Origin: Pontibacter sp. E15-1
GTDB lineage: Bacteria > Bacteroidota > Bacteroidia > Cytophagales > Hymenobacteraceae
NCBI RefSeq assembly: GCF_022601975.1
Contig: NZ_JAKVIR010000027.1
Location: forward strand, 21,988 to 85,987
Direction of reading: 5' to 3'
Length of the DNA: 64,000 nucleotides
The notes beneath the pieces are model-generated. The model saw only the letters and a program-made list of their open reading frames with translations. It was not told where the DNA came from and did no database searches. Positions 35,315-43,078 of this stretch are shown here, one piece after another (the first letter of the stretch is position 1; the number at the start of each line of letters is the position of its first letter). A program made the position numbers and the translations under genes.

Positions 35315-35368
35315 CCCATCCTGCAAAAAATCCTTATCCCTTTCTTAAATAAAGCAATTACACAAGAT

Positions 35369-36451
35369 ATGAAAATTCTGATTACCGGAAATATGGGCTA
35401 TGTGGGACCAGGCGTGGTAGAGCGCCTGCGCGCCGCGCACCCCGAAGCTACCCTCGTAGGGTATGATATGGCTTATTTTGCCTCTTGCCTGACGAATGCC
35501 CCTGTGTTGCCTGAGAGCCAACTGGATGTGCAGTTATATGGCGATGTGCGCACCATCCCGGCGGAAGTCCTGCAGGGAGTGGATGCCGTGGTACACCTGG
35601 CCGCCATCTCAAACGACCCAATGGGGACGAAGTTCGAAGACATCACGATGGAAGTGAACTACAAGTCGAGCGTCGAGATTGCCAAACTAGCCAAAGAGGC
35701 AGGCGTGAAGAACTATGTGTTTGCCTCTAGCTGCAGCATGTATGGCGCTGCCTCAGAGCAAGCCAAGACAGAGGACTCGGAGTTGAACCCGCTGACCGCC
35801 TATGCCCGCTCTAAAGTAGCGACGGAGAAAGACCTGCAGCCGCTGGCTGGTGATGGGTTCACGGTAACGTGCCTTCGCTTTGCCACCGCCTGCGGTATGA
35901 GCGACCGCCTGCGCCTTGACCTGGTGCTGAATGACTTTGTGGCTGGTGCCGTGGCGACTGGCAAAATCAATATCCTGAGCGACGGTAGCCCGTGGCGCCC
36001 CCTGATCCATGTAAAGGACATGGCGCGCGCCATTGAGTGGGCCGTTACCCGAGAGCCCTCTAACGGAGGTGAGTTTCTGGCCGTGAACACCGGCTCGAAT
36101 GAGTGGAACTATCAGGTGCACGAACTGGCGAAGGCCGTGGGCGAGGTGATTTCTGGCACAGAGGTGACGGTGAATAAAGACGCCGCTCCGGACAAACGCT
36201 CGTACCGTGTGAATTTTGACCTGTATCAAGAGCTGGCCCCAAACCACCTGCCACAGTATTCGCTGAAGCAGGCGATAGCGGAACTGCGCGATGGCCTGAC
36301 TGAAATGGAGTTTAAGGACGGCGACTTCCGCAACTCCCTGCTCATGCGCCTGAAAGTGCTGACAAGCCTGCAGGAGTCTGATAAGATTAACGAGCAGCTG
36401 CAGTGGAACAGCAAGAAAACAGCGCCCAAGGCCGAATTTAAAACCGCTTAA
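35369..36451 (+). CDS. NAD-dependent epimerase/dehydratase, extended SDR of nucleotide-sugar type
   Basis: The 360-residue enzyme has the Rossmann motif TGNMGYVG (6-13), VVHLAAISNDP, the Ser of ASSCSMYGA and the catalytic YARSK (Tyr145, Lys149), and the WRPLIHVKDMARA segment typical of nucleotide-sugar epimerases/dehydratases. It is not an obvious CDP-glucose 4,6-dehydratase: the family-defining stretch is not recognised. It likely acts on the CDP-sugar made by the upstream enzyme, by epimerisation, dehydration or reduction; which of these is open. Spacing to the previous gene is 54 bases and to the next 10 bases, so cotranscription is likely. Confidence 0.85.
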   Translation: MKILITGNMGYVGPGVVERLRAAHPEATLVGYDMAYFASCLTNAPVLPESQLDVQLYGDVRTIPAEVLQGVDAVVHLAAISNDPMGTKFEDITMEVNYKSSVEIAKLAKEAGVKNYVFASSCSMYGAASEQAKTEDSELNPLTAYARSKVATEKDLQPLAGDGFTVTCLRFATACGMSDRLRLDLVLNDFVAGAVATGKINILSDGSPWRPLIHVKDMARAIEWAVTREPSNGGEFLAVNTGSNEWNYQVHELAKAVGEVISGTEVTVNKDAAPDKRSYRVNFDLYQELAPNHLPQYSLKQAIAELRDGLTEMEFKDGDFRNSLLMRLKVLTSLQESDKINEQLQWNSKKTAPKAEFKTA

Positions 36452-36461
36452 CCCAGTACCG

Positions 36462-37025
36462 ATGATTTTTACAGAAACGAAGTTAAAAGGCGCTTTCATC
36501 ATAGACGTAAAGCGCCTGGAGGATGAGCGAGGCTTTTTTGGCCGCTCATACTGCAAGCGTGAAATGGACGAGCACGGGCTGAACACCAACATGGTGCAGG
36601 CAAACGTCTCGTACAACAAAAAGAAAGGAACGCTGCGCGGCATGCACATGCAAGTGTCGCCGTATGAGGAAACGAAGCTGGTGCGCTGCACGCGCGGCGC
36701 TATCTACGACGTGATCATTGACATGCGCGAGGACTCTGAAACCTATAAGCAGTGGATAGGCGTGGAACTGACCGCCGATAAATACCGAATGCTTTTTGTG
36801 CCGGAGGGATTCGCGCACGGGTTCATCACGCTGGAAGACAACAGCGACGTGACCTATAACGTGACCCAATTCTATACCCCCGGCTCTGAGCGGGGCATCC
36901 GCTGGAACGACCCGGCATTCAATATTGAGTGGCCGATAGCGCCGCAGGTCATCTCGGAGAAAGACCAGGAGCACCCTGATTTTGAGGAGGCAAACGCAAC
37001 AACAGGAGGCAAGCAGCTGGCGTAG
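36462..37025 (+). CDS. RmlC-like nucleotide-sugar 3,5-epimerase
   Basis: The 187-residue cupin enzyme matches the dTDP-4-dehydrorhamnose 3,5-epimerase family: DERGFFGRSYCKREM, QANVSYNKKKGTLRGMHMQ with the active-site His, KLVRCTRGAIYDVIIDMR, FVPEGFAHGFITLEDNS and the Tyr-containing NVTQFYTPGSERGI. The family epimerises C3 and/or C5 of 4-keto sugars, so a 4-keto intermediate must be produced nearby, although no classic 4,6-dehydratase is here. Its substrate is probably CDP-linked, by neighbourhood, but a dTDP sugar cannot be excluded. It is the third gene of the sugar block. Confidence 0.87.
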   Translation: MIFTETKLKGAFIIDVKRLEDERGFFGRSYCKREMDEHGLNTNMVQANVSYNKKKGTLRGMHMQVSPYEETKLVRCTRGAIYDVIIDMREDSETYKQWIGVELTADKYRMLFVPEGFAHGFITLEDNSDVTYNVTQFYTPGSERGIRWNDPAFNIEWPIAPQVISEKDQEHPDFEEANATTGGKQLA

Positions 37026-37067
37026 CGCCAGTGGCCTCACTTTTTCAAACTAAAAAAAGAGATAGCA

Positions 37068-38429
37068 ATGATATTAGTTGATAGCGCACTCGCCAAGCGT
37101 CAGGCCGAGAACAAACCTGTTCGAGTGGCAATGGTTGGCGCAGGCTTTATGGGGCGCGGGATTGCGCTTCAAATCTGTAAGTATACTTTCGGCATGGAGC
37201 TGGTGGCCATCGCCAACAGAGACACCGCCAAAGCCAAGCAGGCCTATACCCAGGCCGACGTGCTGGACGTGCGGGAAGTAAGCAATCTGTCGCAGCTCGA
37301 GGAGAACATCCGCATCGGCAAGTACAGCATCACCGACGATGCCATGCTGTTGTGCGAGGCGGAGGGCATCGACGCGGTGATTGAAGTGACGGGTGCCGTT
37401 GAATTCGGCACGAACGTGGCGCTGCGTGCCATCCAGAACGGCAAGCACATCATCATGATGAACGCTGAGGTGGACGGAACCGTGGGGCCAATCCTGAAGG
37501 TGTATGCCGACAAGGCTGGTGTTGTGTTTACCAACGCCGATGGCGATCAGCCGGGAGTGGAGATGAACCTTTTCCGTTTTGTGAAGGGGCTGGGCGTAAA
37601 GCCAGTGCTGTGCGGAAACATCAAAGGACTGCATGACCCATACCGTAACCCGACTACGCAGGAAGGCTTCGCGAAGAAATGGGGGCAGAACCCGGCGATG
37701 GTGACCTCGTTTGCCGATGGCAGTAAGATCTCGTTTGAGCAGGCCATCGTGGCCAATGGCACGGGCATGCAGGTGGCAAAGCGCGGCATGCACGGGCCAA
37801 CCGTGGCAGGCGGCACGTCACTGAAAGACGTGGTGCAGAACTTATACCCCCTGGAAGACCTGATCGAAGGGCCTGGCATTGTGGACTATGTGGTAGGTGC
37901 CGAGCCGGGGCCCGGTGTGTTTGTGCTGGGCACGCACGACCACCCGATTCAGCAGCACTACCTGAACCTGTACAAGCTGGGTGAAGGCCCGCTGTATCTA
38001 TTCTATACCCCATACCACCTCTGCCATTTCGAAGTGCCAAACACTGTGGCCCGCGCCGTATTGTTCCACGATGCAGCCCTCACACCGATTGGCAAGCCTT
38101 ATGTAGAGGTCGTGGCCACCGCCAAAACAGATCTGAAGGCAGGTCAGGTGATAGACGGTATCGGACACTACATGACGTATGGCTTGTGCGAAAACGCCAC
38201 TACAACGGCTGAGCAGCGGTTGTTGCCAATCGGCGTGGCGGAAGGCTGCGTACTGAAGCATGATATCGCGAAAGACAAAGTCCTGACATACGATGACGTG
38301 ATTCTGCCGGAAGGAAGACTGGTTGATCAGCTTCGCGAGGAGCAGGCGCAGTATTTCGGCGCAGCCACCGATGCGTCCCGGGAGCAATATCTGAAGCATA
38401 AGGCCGGAAAAGAAGTATCTTTGTCCTAG
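37068..38429 (+). CDS. NAD(P)-dependent oxidoreductase with C-terminal SAF domain (homoserine-dehydrogenase-like, COG4091 type)
   Basis: The 453-residue protein has an N-terminal Rossmann fold (VAMVGAGFMGRGIALQI, about 20-36), a central domain with NADGDQPGVEMNL and GNIKGLHDPYRNP, and a C-terminal SAF-like domain (about 340-420, containing EVVATAKTDLKAGQVIDGIG). This is the arrangement of predicted homoserine-dehydrogenase-like proteins with SAF domain (COG4091). In a sugar locus it is more likely to oxidise or reduce a nucleotide-sugar or a 3-carbon/branched-chain precursor than homoserine. SAF domains bind polyols or sugars in sialic acid synthases and antifreeze proteins, which fits. It follows the epimerase gene by 42 bases. 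Confidence 0.8.
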   Translation: MILVDSALAKRQAENKPVRVAMVGAGFMGRGIALQICKYTFGMELVAIANRDTAKAKQAYTQADVLDVREVSNLSQLEENIRIGKYSITDDAMLLCEAEGIDAVIEVTGAVEFGTNVALRAIQNGKHIIMMNAEVDGTVGPILKVYADKAGVVFTNADGDQPGVEMNLFRFVKGLGVKPVLCGNIKGLHDPYRNPTTQEGFAKKWGQNPAMVTSFADGSKISFEQAIVANGTGMQVAKRGMHGPTVAGGTSLKDVVQNLYPLEDLIEGPGIVDYVVGAEPGPGVFVLGTHDHPIQQHYLNLYKLGEGPLYLFYTPYHLCHFEVPNTVARAVLFHDAALTPIGKPYVEVVATAKTDLKAGQVIDGIGHYMTYGLCENATTTAEQRLLPIGVAEGCVLKHDIAKDKVLTYDDVILPEGRLVDQLREEQAQYFGAATDASREQYLKHKAGKEVSLS

Positions 38430-38470
38430 GCTCTTGTGCTTTCCTGTGGCAACGCAGGAACAACAATTCT

Positions 38471-38528
38471 AAGCTGTCGCTTTCGTAGTCAGGTGGTTAT
38501 ACACAGAGGCTCGGGCGACAGCTTTTAT
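38471..38528 (+). terminator. Intrinsic terminator after the SAF oxidoreductase gene
   Basis: A perfect 10-bp stem (38471-38480 with 38515-38524) with a 34-base loop is followed by TTTATTG. It may be partial (attenuating), since the next gene runs the same way. Confidence 0.6.
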
Positions 38529-38544
38529 TGTTTCAGAATAACGG

Positions 38545-38552
38545 TACCTTTC
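38545..38552 (+). promoter_or_regulatory. -7-like box (TACCTTTC) for the second nucleotidyltransferase gene
   Basis: TACCTTTC matches TAnnTTTG at seven of eight positions and lies 22 bases before ATG 38574, the same geometry as the copper ATPase promoter. Together with the terminator upstream it suggests a separate transcription unit for the last two plus-strand genes. Confidence 0.4.
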
Positions 38553-38573
38553 AATCGCAAGCGCAGCCATAAG

Positions 38574-39359
38574 ATGAAAAACACGGACATTGTAGGCCTT
38601 ATCCCCGCTGCCGGCCTTGGAAGCAGGTTAGACCCCATCCCATGCAGCAAAGAACTGTTCCCGGTGGGGTTGGGCCCTCATCCTGAGCATGGGGAAGCGC
38701 ACCCGAAAGTGGCGGCGCAATACCTGCTCGAGCACATGCAACGGGCAGGCGCGAGCCAAGCCTACATGATCCTTCGCAAAGGCAAGTGGGACATCCCGGC
38801 GTATTTTGGGGATGGCAGCCACGTGGGGCTACCGCTTGCCTATCTCGTGATGCGCCACCCGTATGGCACACCTTTTACCCTCGACCAGGCATATGATTTT
38901 GTGCAAGGCAAGCAGGTCATGTTTGGCTTTCCGGATATTCTTTTTGAGCCTGCGGATGCGTTTTTGCAGTTGCTTCAGCGGCAGGAGAGCACCCAGGCCG
39001 ATGTAGTGCTCGGGGCTTTTCCAGTGGCCCGTCCGCATAAATGGGATATGGTCGACCTCTCCAAAAGCGGCCAAGTGACAGCCATCTATCCCAAGCCAGA
39101 GCAGTCTGCGTTACGGTATGGATGGGCCATCGCCTGCTGGGGGCCGTCTTTCACGCAGTTTATGCACCAGCACTTGCAAAAAGTGATTTCTGAAATTAAC
39201 CCCTCCGTTACGGATTTTGAAATCAGTATGGGGAAGGTGCTGCAAGCCGGCATCCGCGAGGGGCTGTCGGTGCAAAGCGTCTGCTTTGACAAGGGCACTT
39301 GCCTGGATATAGGCACGCCCGAAGACCTGCGGCAGGTCCTTCGTACTTCATTTTGCTGA
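38574..39359 (+). CDS. Sugar nucleotidyltransferase (RmlA/GalU-like family)
   Basis: The 261-residue product begins with IVGLIPAAGLGSRLDPIP and then SKELFPVG, a variant of the GxGTRLxPxTxxxPK signature (SKELFPVG replacing PKxLxxV). Further elements are VMFGFPDILFEPADA (metal/sugar-binding region) and GTCLDIGTPEDLRQVL at the C-terminus, as in glucose-1-phosphate thymidylyl/uridylyl transferases. It should activate a sugar-1-phosphate with an NTP; donor and sugar are unknown. ATG 38574 is preferred over an upstream in-frame codon at 38436, which lies before the terminator and promoter signals. The GT4 gene follows 18 bases later. Confidence 0.82.
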   Translation: MKNTDIVGLIPAAGLGSRLDPIPCSKELFPVGLGPHPEHGEAHPKVAAQYLLEHMQRAGASQAYMILRKGKWDIPAYFGDGSHVGLPLAYLVMRHPYGTPFTLDQAYDFVQGKQVMFGFPDILFEPADAFLQLLQRQESTQADVVLGAFPVARPHKWDMVDLSKSGQVTAIYPKPEQSALRYGWAIACWGPSFTQFMHQHLQKVISEINPSVTDFEISMGKVLQAGIREGLSVQSVCFDKGTCLDIGTPEDLRQVLRTSFC

Positions 39360-39377
39360 TTTTCACCCTGACTCTCC

Positions 39378-40571
39378 ATGCGCATACTACTCATACATAA
39401 CTTTTACAAGCAAGCCGGCGGCGAAGACACCGTTTTCCATGCGGAGGCGGCGCTGTTGCAGGGCCACGGCCATACCGTCGAAAAGCTGGCGCTGTCCAAC
39501 AACGAGGTCAACACGATAGGGGAAAAGCTAATGGCGGCGTTAGGGGTGGTATACAATTATGGCAGCGCCCGCACCGTCGAGAATGCCCTGCTGCGTTTTC
39601 AGCCCGATGTGGTGCATGTGCACAACTTCTTCCCCCTTGTTTCCCCGGCCGTTTTTTATGTATGCCAGAAACACCGGGTTCCGGTTGTCCTGACGCTGCA
39701 CAATTACCGACTGCTATGTCCAAGCGCCGTGCTGCATTACAACGGCAAGGTGCAGTTGGAGAACATACACAAGACGTTTCCGCTAAGAGCGATTGCGAAG
39801 GGTATATACCGCAACTCCCGCATCGAAACAGCTTCTGTGGTGCTCACCACGGGCATACATAAAATGCTGGGCACCTGGCAGCACAAAGTAGACAGATACA
39901 TTGCCCTGACACCGGGGGCGGCAGACCTATTCCTGGACTCCTCGCTGAGGCTGCGGCCGGAACAGCTGGCCATTAAGCCAAATTTCACGGAAGACCTTGG
40001 CGAGGGAGCGCCTGATCGGGAGGATGCTTATATATACATCGGCCGCCTTGCGCCTGAAAAGGGTATAGAGACACTGCTGCAGGCACACCAGTTACAGCCT
40101 TTCAAACTCAGGATTATTGGTGATGGCCCGCTGAGAGGGCAGGTAGAACGCTATGCCGCCAATAACCCGAGCGTAACCTACATGGGATTCCGGAAGCGGG
40201 AGGAAACGATGCAGCTGCTGAAAAAAGCAAAGGCGCTCATTTTCCCGTCGGAGTGGCTGGAGACGTTCGGGATGACGGTGATTGAAGCCTTTGCCACCGG
40301 CACGCCGGTGATAGCCGCCAATCTGGGGGGAGCCGCACACTTGGTGAAGGACCAGCATAACGGGCTGCACTTTGCGCCGCAACAGCCTACTGCGCTCACC
40401 CACTGTGTGCAGGAACTTGAGCTGAAGCCAAATTTCCGCGAGGAGCTGGGAAAGAACGCCCGTGCCACCTATCTGCGCCATTATACCCCCGAGGCAAACT
40501 ATCAACTGCTATTGCAGGTGTACAAGGATGTCATTAGGCAAAAAAAGAGGCCTGCCCCTACAACTGTGTAG
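39378..40571 (+). CDS. Glycosyltransferase family 4
   Basis: The 397-residue protein is a GT-B fold transferase: N-terminal GGEDTVFHAEAALLQGHGHTV, HVHNFFPLVSP, VVLTLHNYRLLCPSA; C-terminal IYIGRLAPEKGIETLLQA and the nucleotide-sugar-binding FPSEWLETFGMTVIEAFATGTPVIAANLGG with the EX7E-type motif. It adds one sugar from an NDP-donor to a lipid-linked glycan on the cytoplasmic face. The C-terminal codons overlap the left arm of the terminator at 40545-40594. Together with the GT61 and WecG-like enzymes it gives at least three transferases for the repeat unit. Confidence 0.9.
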   Translation: MRILLIHNFYKQAGGEDTVFHAEAALLQGHGHTVEKLALSNNEVNTIGEKLMAALGVVYNYGSARTVENALLRFQPDVVHVHNFFPLVSPAVFYVCQKHRVPVVLTLHNYRLLCPSAVLHYNGKVQLENIHKTFPLRAIAKGIYRNSRIETASVVLTTGIHKMLGTWQHKVDRYIALTPGAADLFLDSSLRLRPEQLAIKPNFTEDLGEGAPDREDAYIYIGRLAPEKGIETLLQAHQLQPFKLRIIGDGPLRGQVERYAANNPSVTYMGFRKREETMQLLKKAKALIFPSEWLETFGMTVIEAFATGTPVIAANLGGAAHLVKDQHNGLHFAPQQPTALTHCVQELELKPNFREELGKNARATYLRHYTPEANYQLLLQVYKDVIRQKKRPAPTTV

Positions 40572-40594
40572 TTGTTTGGGCAGACCTCCTCTTT
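40545..40594. terminator. Bidirectional terminator overlapping the GT4 stop codon
   Basis: A hairpin with A-rich left base (40545-40557), inner stem and T-rich right base (to about 40594) lies between convergent genes and includes the GT4 stop at 40569-40571. The A-run on its left and T-run on its right let it act on both strands. Confidence 0.7.
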
Positions 40595-40608
40595 CATATT
40601 AAACCGTC

Positions 40609-41868
40609 TTATACCGCTTTCAGCCGCTGCGGGGACACTTCTTTGGGCTTCGCCTTTTTCGCTTCCTCTACCTCCTGGAGTAGTTCCAGCACCTTTCCGG
40701 TTTCCACGAGCAGGTGCTCGCGCTGGCCTTGCCCCGAGTTGCGCACTTTCCGGTGCCCCTTGCAAATAATATACGAGTAGTCTAACCCGATCTTGGTGGC
40801 GATGTCATAAAACGGCTCCACCACAAATCCCTCGTTAAAGATCTCAATCATTTTGGTGCCGGGCTTGCAAAAGAACATGCTGATCAGGCCGGCGCCTGTG
40901 GCCCCCATCACAATGTCTGCTCTGGAGAACAGCTTGATCTTCTCTTTGATCGTCAGCTTGCTGGAGACAACGGTCTCGAAGTTAAACGGGGCCATTTCCT
41001 TCAGCAGTTCCTTTTCGTTCAGCACATTCCGGATAGCAGAGTCGGAGCGGCTGACATAGAGGTTTTTGGCCTCTGGCAGAATCAGGCTGGGCGATTCTGC
41101 CGCATACGGCATGAACGACTCCTGAATAAAGTTGCAGAGCCATACCGGCACCAGCGTGTGGTTGCCACGTGGGGCAGTGGAGGCAATAATCCGGTCGGCG
41201 GCGATATGGGCATGTGCATCTCCCGAGATGATCTTTTCCTGGGGTATGCCTAGCAGTTCCAGCGTCTCCGTCTGATAGCTGTAACGCAGGCTTGGCACAT
41301 AAAACCAGTCCACCTGGTCATACAGGCCGCTTTCTTTGAGCAGGTGAAGCCGCGGCAGCACATCGATAAACCAGTGCCCGATGTTGTTGACACCGGCCCC
41401 GCCTGTGAGCATCGAAAAGACAGTCCCCTTAAAGCGCGAAGGCGTGGTAAAATACCTTTGCTCAAATATGTTGTTGAGGTCGGGCTCGGTCACTTTGCCG
41501 TGCTTGAGGCTCAGCGATACGTTCTCGATCAGGCGGTTGTACTGCGACACCACGGCCACGCTGCTCTCGTTGTCGGTGTATACGCGTCCGTTGGGCACTT
41601 CCACTACAATGTAGTCTGTCTGCACCTCTTTCTTGGGCTTCCAGTATTCAGAGCAAGCCTGGTATAAATCGTCTGAGATGTGGAGTTTGGTTACATGCGC
41701 GGGGTAGATGGTGTGCAGGGTAAACTCGCGCGGGTTGTTAACGGAAGCGTCCGTTAAGCTGATGCGGCAGACGTCTGCCGGCTTGTATTGAGAGTTAAAA
41801 GGGACAATTCTTCCCAAAACCTTCTTCAGTCTTCGGGTGCCTTTCTCGTATTTAGCCTTTATTTTCAT
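40609..41868 (-). CDS. Glycosyltransferase family 61 protein
   Basis: The 419-residue protein carries GT61 (DUF563-type) landmarks: NIGHWFIDVLPRLHLL (the HW-D-PRL segment), LYVSRSDSAIRNVLNE, and MGATGAGLISMFFCKPG with the GATGAGL motif, as in many bacterial capsule and EOGT-like xylosyl/GlcNAc transferases. It is cytosolic and acts late in glycan assembly; donor and acceptor are unknown. It faces the GT4 gene convergently across a shared terminator and begins the minus-strand unit leading to the acetylation genes (stop of the AlgX-like gene is 66 bases upstream of its start). Confidence 0.85.
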   Translation of the reverse strand: MKIKAKYEKGTRRLKKVLGRIVPFNSQYKPADVCRISLTDASVNNPREFTLHTIYPAHVTKLHISDDLYQACSEYWKPKKEVQTDYIVVEVPNGRVYTDNESSVAVVSQYNRLIENVSLSLKHGKVTEPDLNNIFEQRYFTTPSRFKGTVFSMLTGGAGVNNIGHWFIDVLPRLHLLKESGLYDQVDWFYVPSLRYSYQTETLELLGIPQEKIISGDAHAHIAADRIIASTAPRGNHTLVPVWLCNFIQESFMPYAAESPSLILPEAKNLYVSRSDSAIRNVLNEKELLKEMAPFNFETVVSSKLTIKEKIKLFSRADIVMGATGAGLISMFFCKPGTKMIEIFNEGFVVEPFYDIATKIGLDYSYIICKGHRKVRNSGQGQREHLLVETGKVLELLQEVEEAKKAKPKEVSPQRLKAV

Positions 41869-41934
41869 AAGTTGGGTTAGCTAACACCTGCTGTCATATA
41901 ACAATGTATGGTATGCTTCAGGAGTTATGGGGGA

Positions 41935-43062
41935 TTATCTTCCTGTATAATTAACTAAGTTTTTATGGGGTTCTGAGCTAGAGGATTCTCCGTTTTTTGC
42001 TTTTGCAATGTGCTTGGTCACTAACTGCGCGGCAACTTCTACGGCGACGTTGTTCCAGTGGGCATCGTCTGCTGGGTATAGCGATACCTGCTTTTGCTGG
42101 TATAAGCTGTCAAAGCGATCTTGTATGTTGACGTATTCTACGCCTCTTTGGTCTAGTTTGGCCATTAACCGGGGTAAAAAAGTGGCTTTTTTCTGTGAGG
42201 GCAGCAACTGGTAGTAGATATTCTCTTTGTTGGGGATAGGCAAAAACATAAAGCGGATGCCCCGTTTGGCCAAAGCGTCTCTGTAACCTTCCAGTACATC
42301 GGCTATCTGGTCAACCTCCTGCTCGCTGAAATCGCGGTTAGCCACCTCGCCTTCGATGAAGAACTCATTGTTGTAGGCAATATACTCCCTTTTTCCTGTG
42401 GCGCGTTCGATTGTTGCGAGGGTATACCGGTATAGCCCCAGCTTAGATATCCGGTCGGCGGTTACGGCCAGATACGTCAGCACGGGCGAAGCGTTGATCA
42501 GGTTGCCCGTGTAATTGCGCACCTTAGAGCCAAAGCTGTTCTCGCCCGCAGCCGGCAACTCCGGGATACGGCGTTCAATGCTCGAGACAATCACTAACTC
42601 AGGGGGCTGCTCCTCAAACCGGTCGGTGGCCAGGAAACGGTTCACAGTGGCCGGGGCAAAGGAGTACACGGGCTTGCCGAGGTTGTCTTCCAGCACCGCG
42701 GCCAGTGTTTCGTCCTGCGACAGTTTCGCCCCGGTGATGTTGGAGTCGCCGATCAGCAGCACGTCGTGTTTGGTGTCGGAGTTGCGGTAGCCGTATTCAT
42801 CTGTGCGCCACTCTACCAGCCGCTTTTTAGCATAGGGGGTACGCGGGGCAAGTTCTCCTTCCTCCACCATCTTCAGGTGCATGTTAGGGTAAAACGGGCC
42901 CGACATCACCCGGACGGTGTTCACGGAGATCGTCTCCCATATCCTGAAAGTGAAGTAGTTCATGGGTAACACAAACACCTCCACCAACGGCCACAGAATA
43001 AACGGAAACGCAAGCAAGGTCAGCTTCAGCAACAGTTTCTTCACTCCATTATTCGTTTGCAT
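41935..43062 (-). CDS. AlgX/AlgJ-like SGNH O-acetyltransferase component
   Basis: The 375-residue product has an N-terminal membrane anchor (LLLKLTLLAFPFILWPLVEV, residues 10-29) and an extracytoplasmic SGNH-hydrolase-fold domain: LLIGDSNITG near residue 105 (nucleophile Ser) and YPADDAHWN near 333 (Asp-x-His-Trp pair), with a GXN-type loop between. This matches the AlgJ/AlgX type enzymes that transfer acetyl groups to polysaccharide in the periplasm after relay from an MBOAT partner. Its gene sits 16 bases after the AlgI-like gene on the same strand, the normal two-part acetylation module. The acceptor polymer is unknown and may not be alginate; no alginate genes are present. Confidence 0.82.
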   Translation of the reverse strand: MQTNNGVKKLLLKLTLLAFPFILWPLVEVFVLPMNYFTFRIWETISVNTVRVMSGPFYPNMHLKMVEEGELAPRTPYAKKRLVEWRTDEYGYRNSDTKHDVLLIGDSNITGAKLSQDETLAAVLEDNLGKPVYSFAPATVNRFLATDRFEEQPPELVIVSSIERRIPELPAAGENSFGSKVRNYTGNLINASPVLTYLAVTADRISKLGLYRYTLATIERATGKREYIAYNNEFFIEGEVANRDFSEQEVDQIADVLEGYRDALAKRGIRFMFLPIPNKENIYYQLLPSQKKATFLPRLMAKLDQRGVEYVNIQDRFDSLYQQKQVSLYPADDAHWNNVAVEVAAQLVTKHIAKAKNGESSSSEPHKNLVNYTGR

Positions 43063-43078
43063 AAACGTTCCTTATTCT

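Noticed and set aside
34511..37025. Assignment of the block to CDP-tyvelose, paratose or abequose synthesis
   Set aside because: The required CDP-glucose 4,6-dehydratase and the 3-dehydrase/reductase genes are not present; only the cytidylyltransferase fits.
37068..38429. Label of true homoserine dehydrogenase
   Set aside because: The Rossmann part is similar, but the C-terminal SAF domain and sugar-gene neighbours argue against amino-acid biosynthesis.
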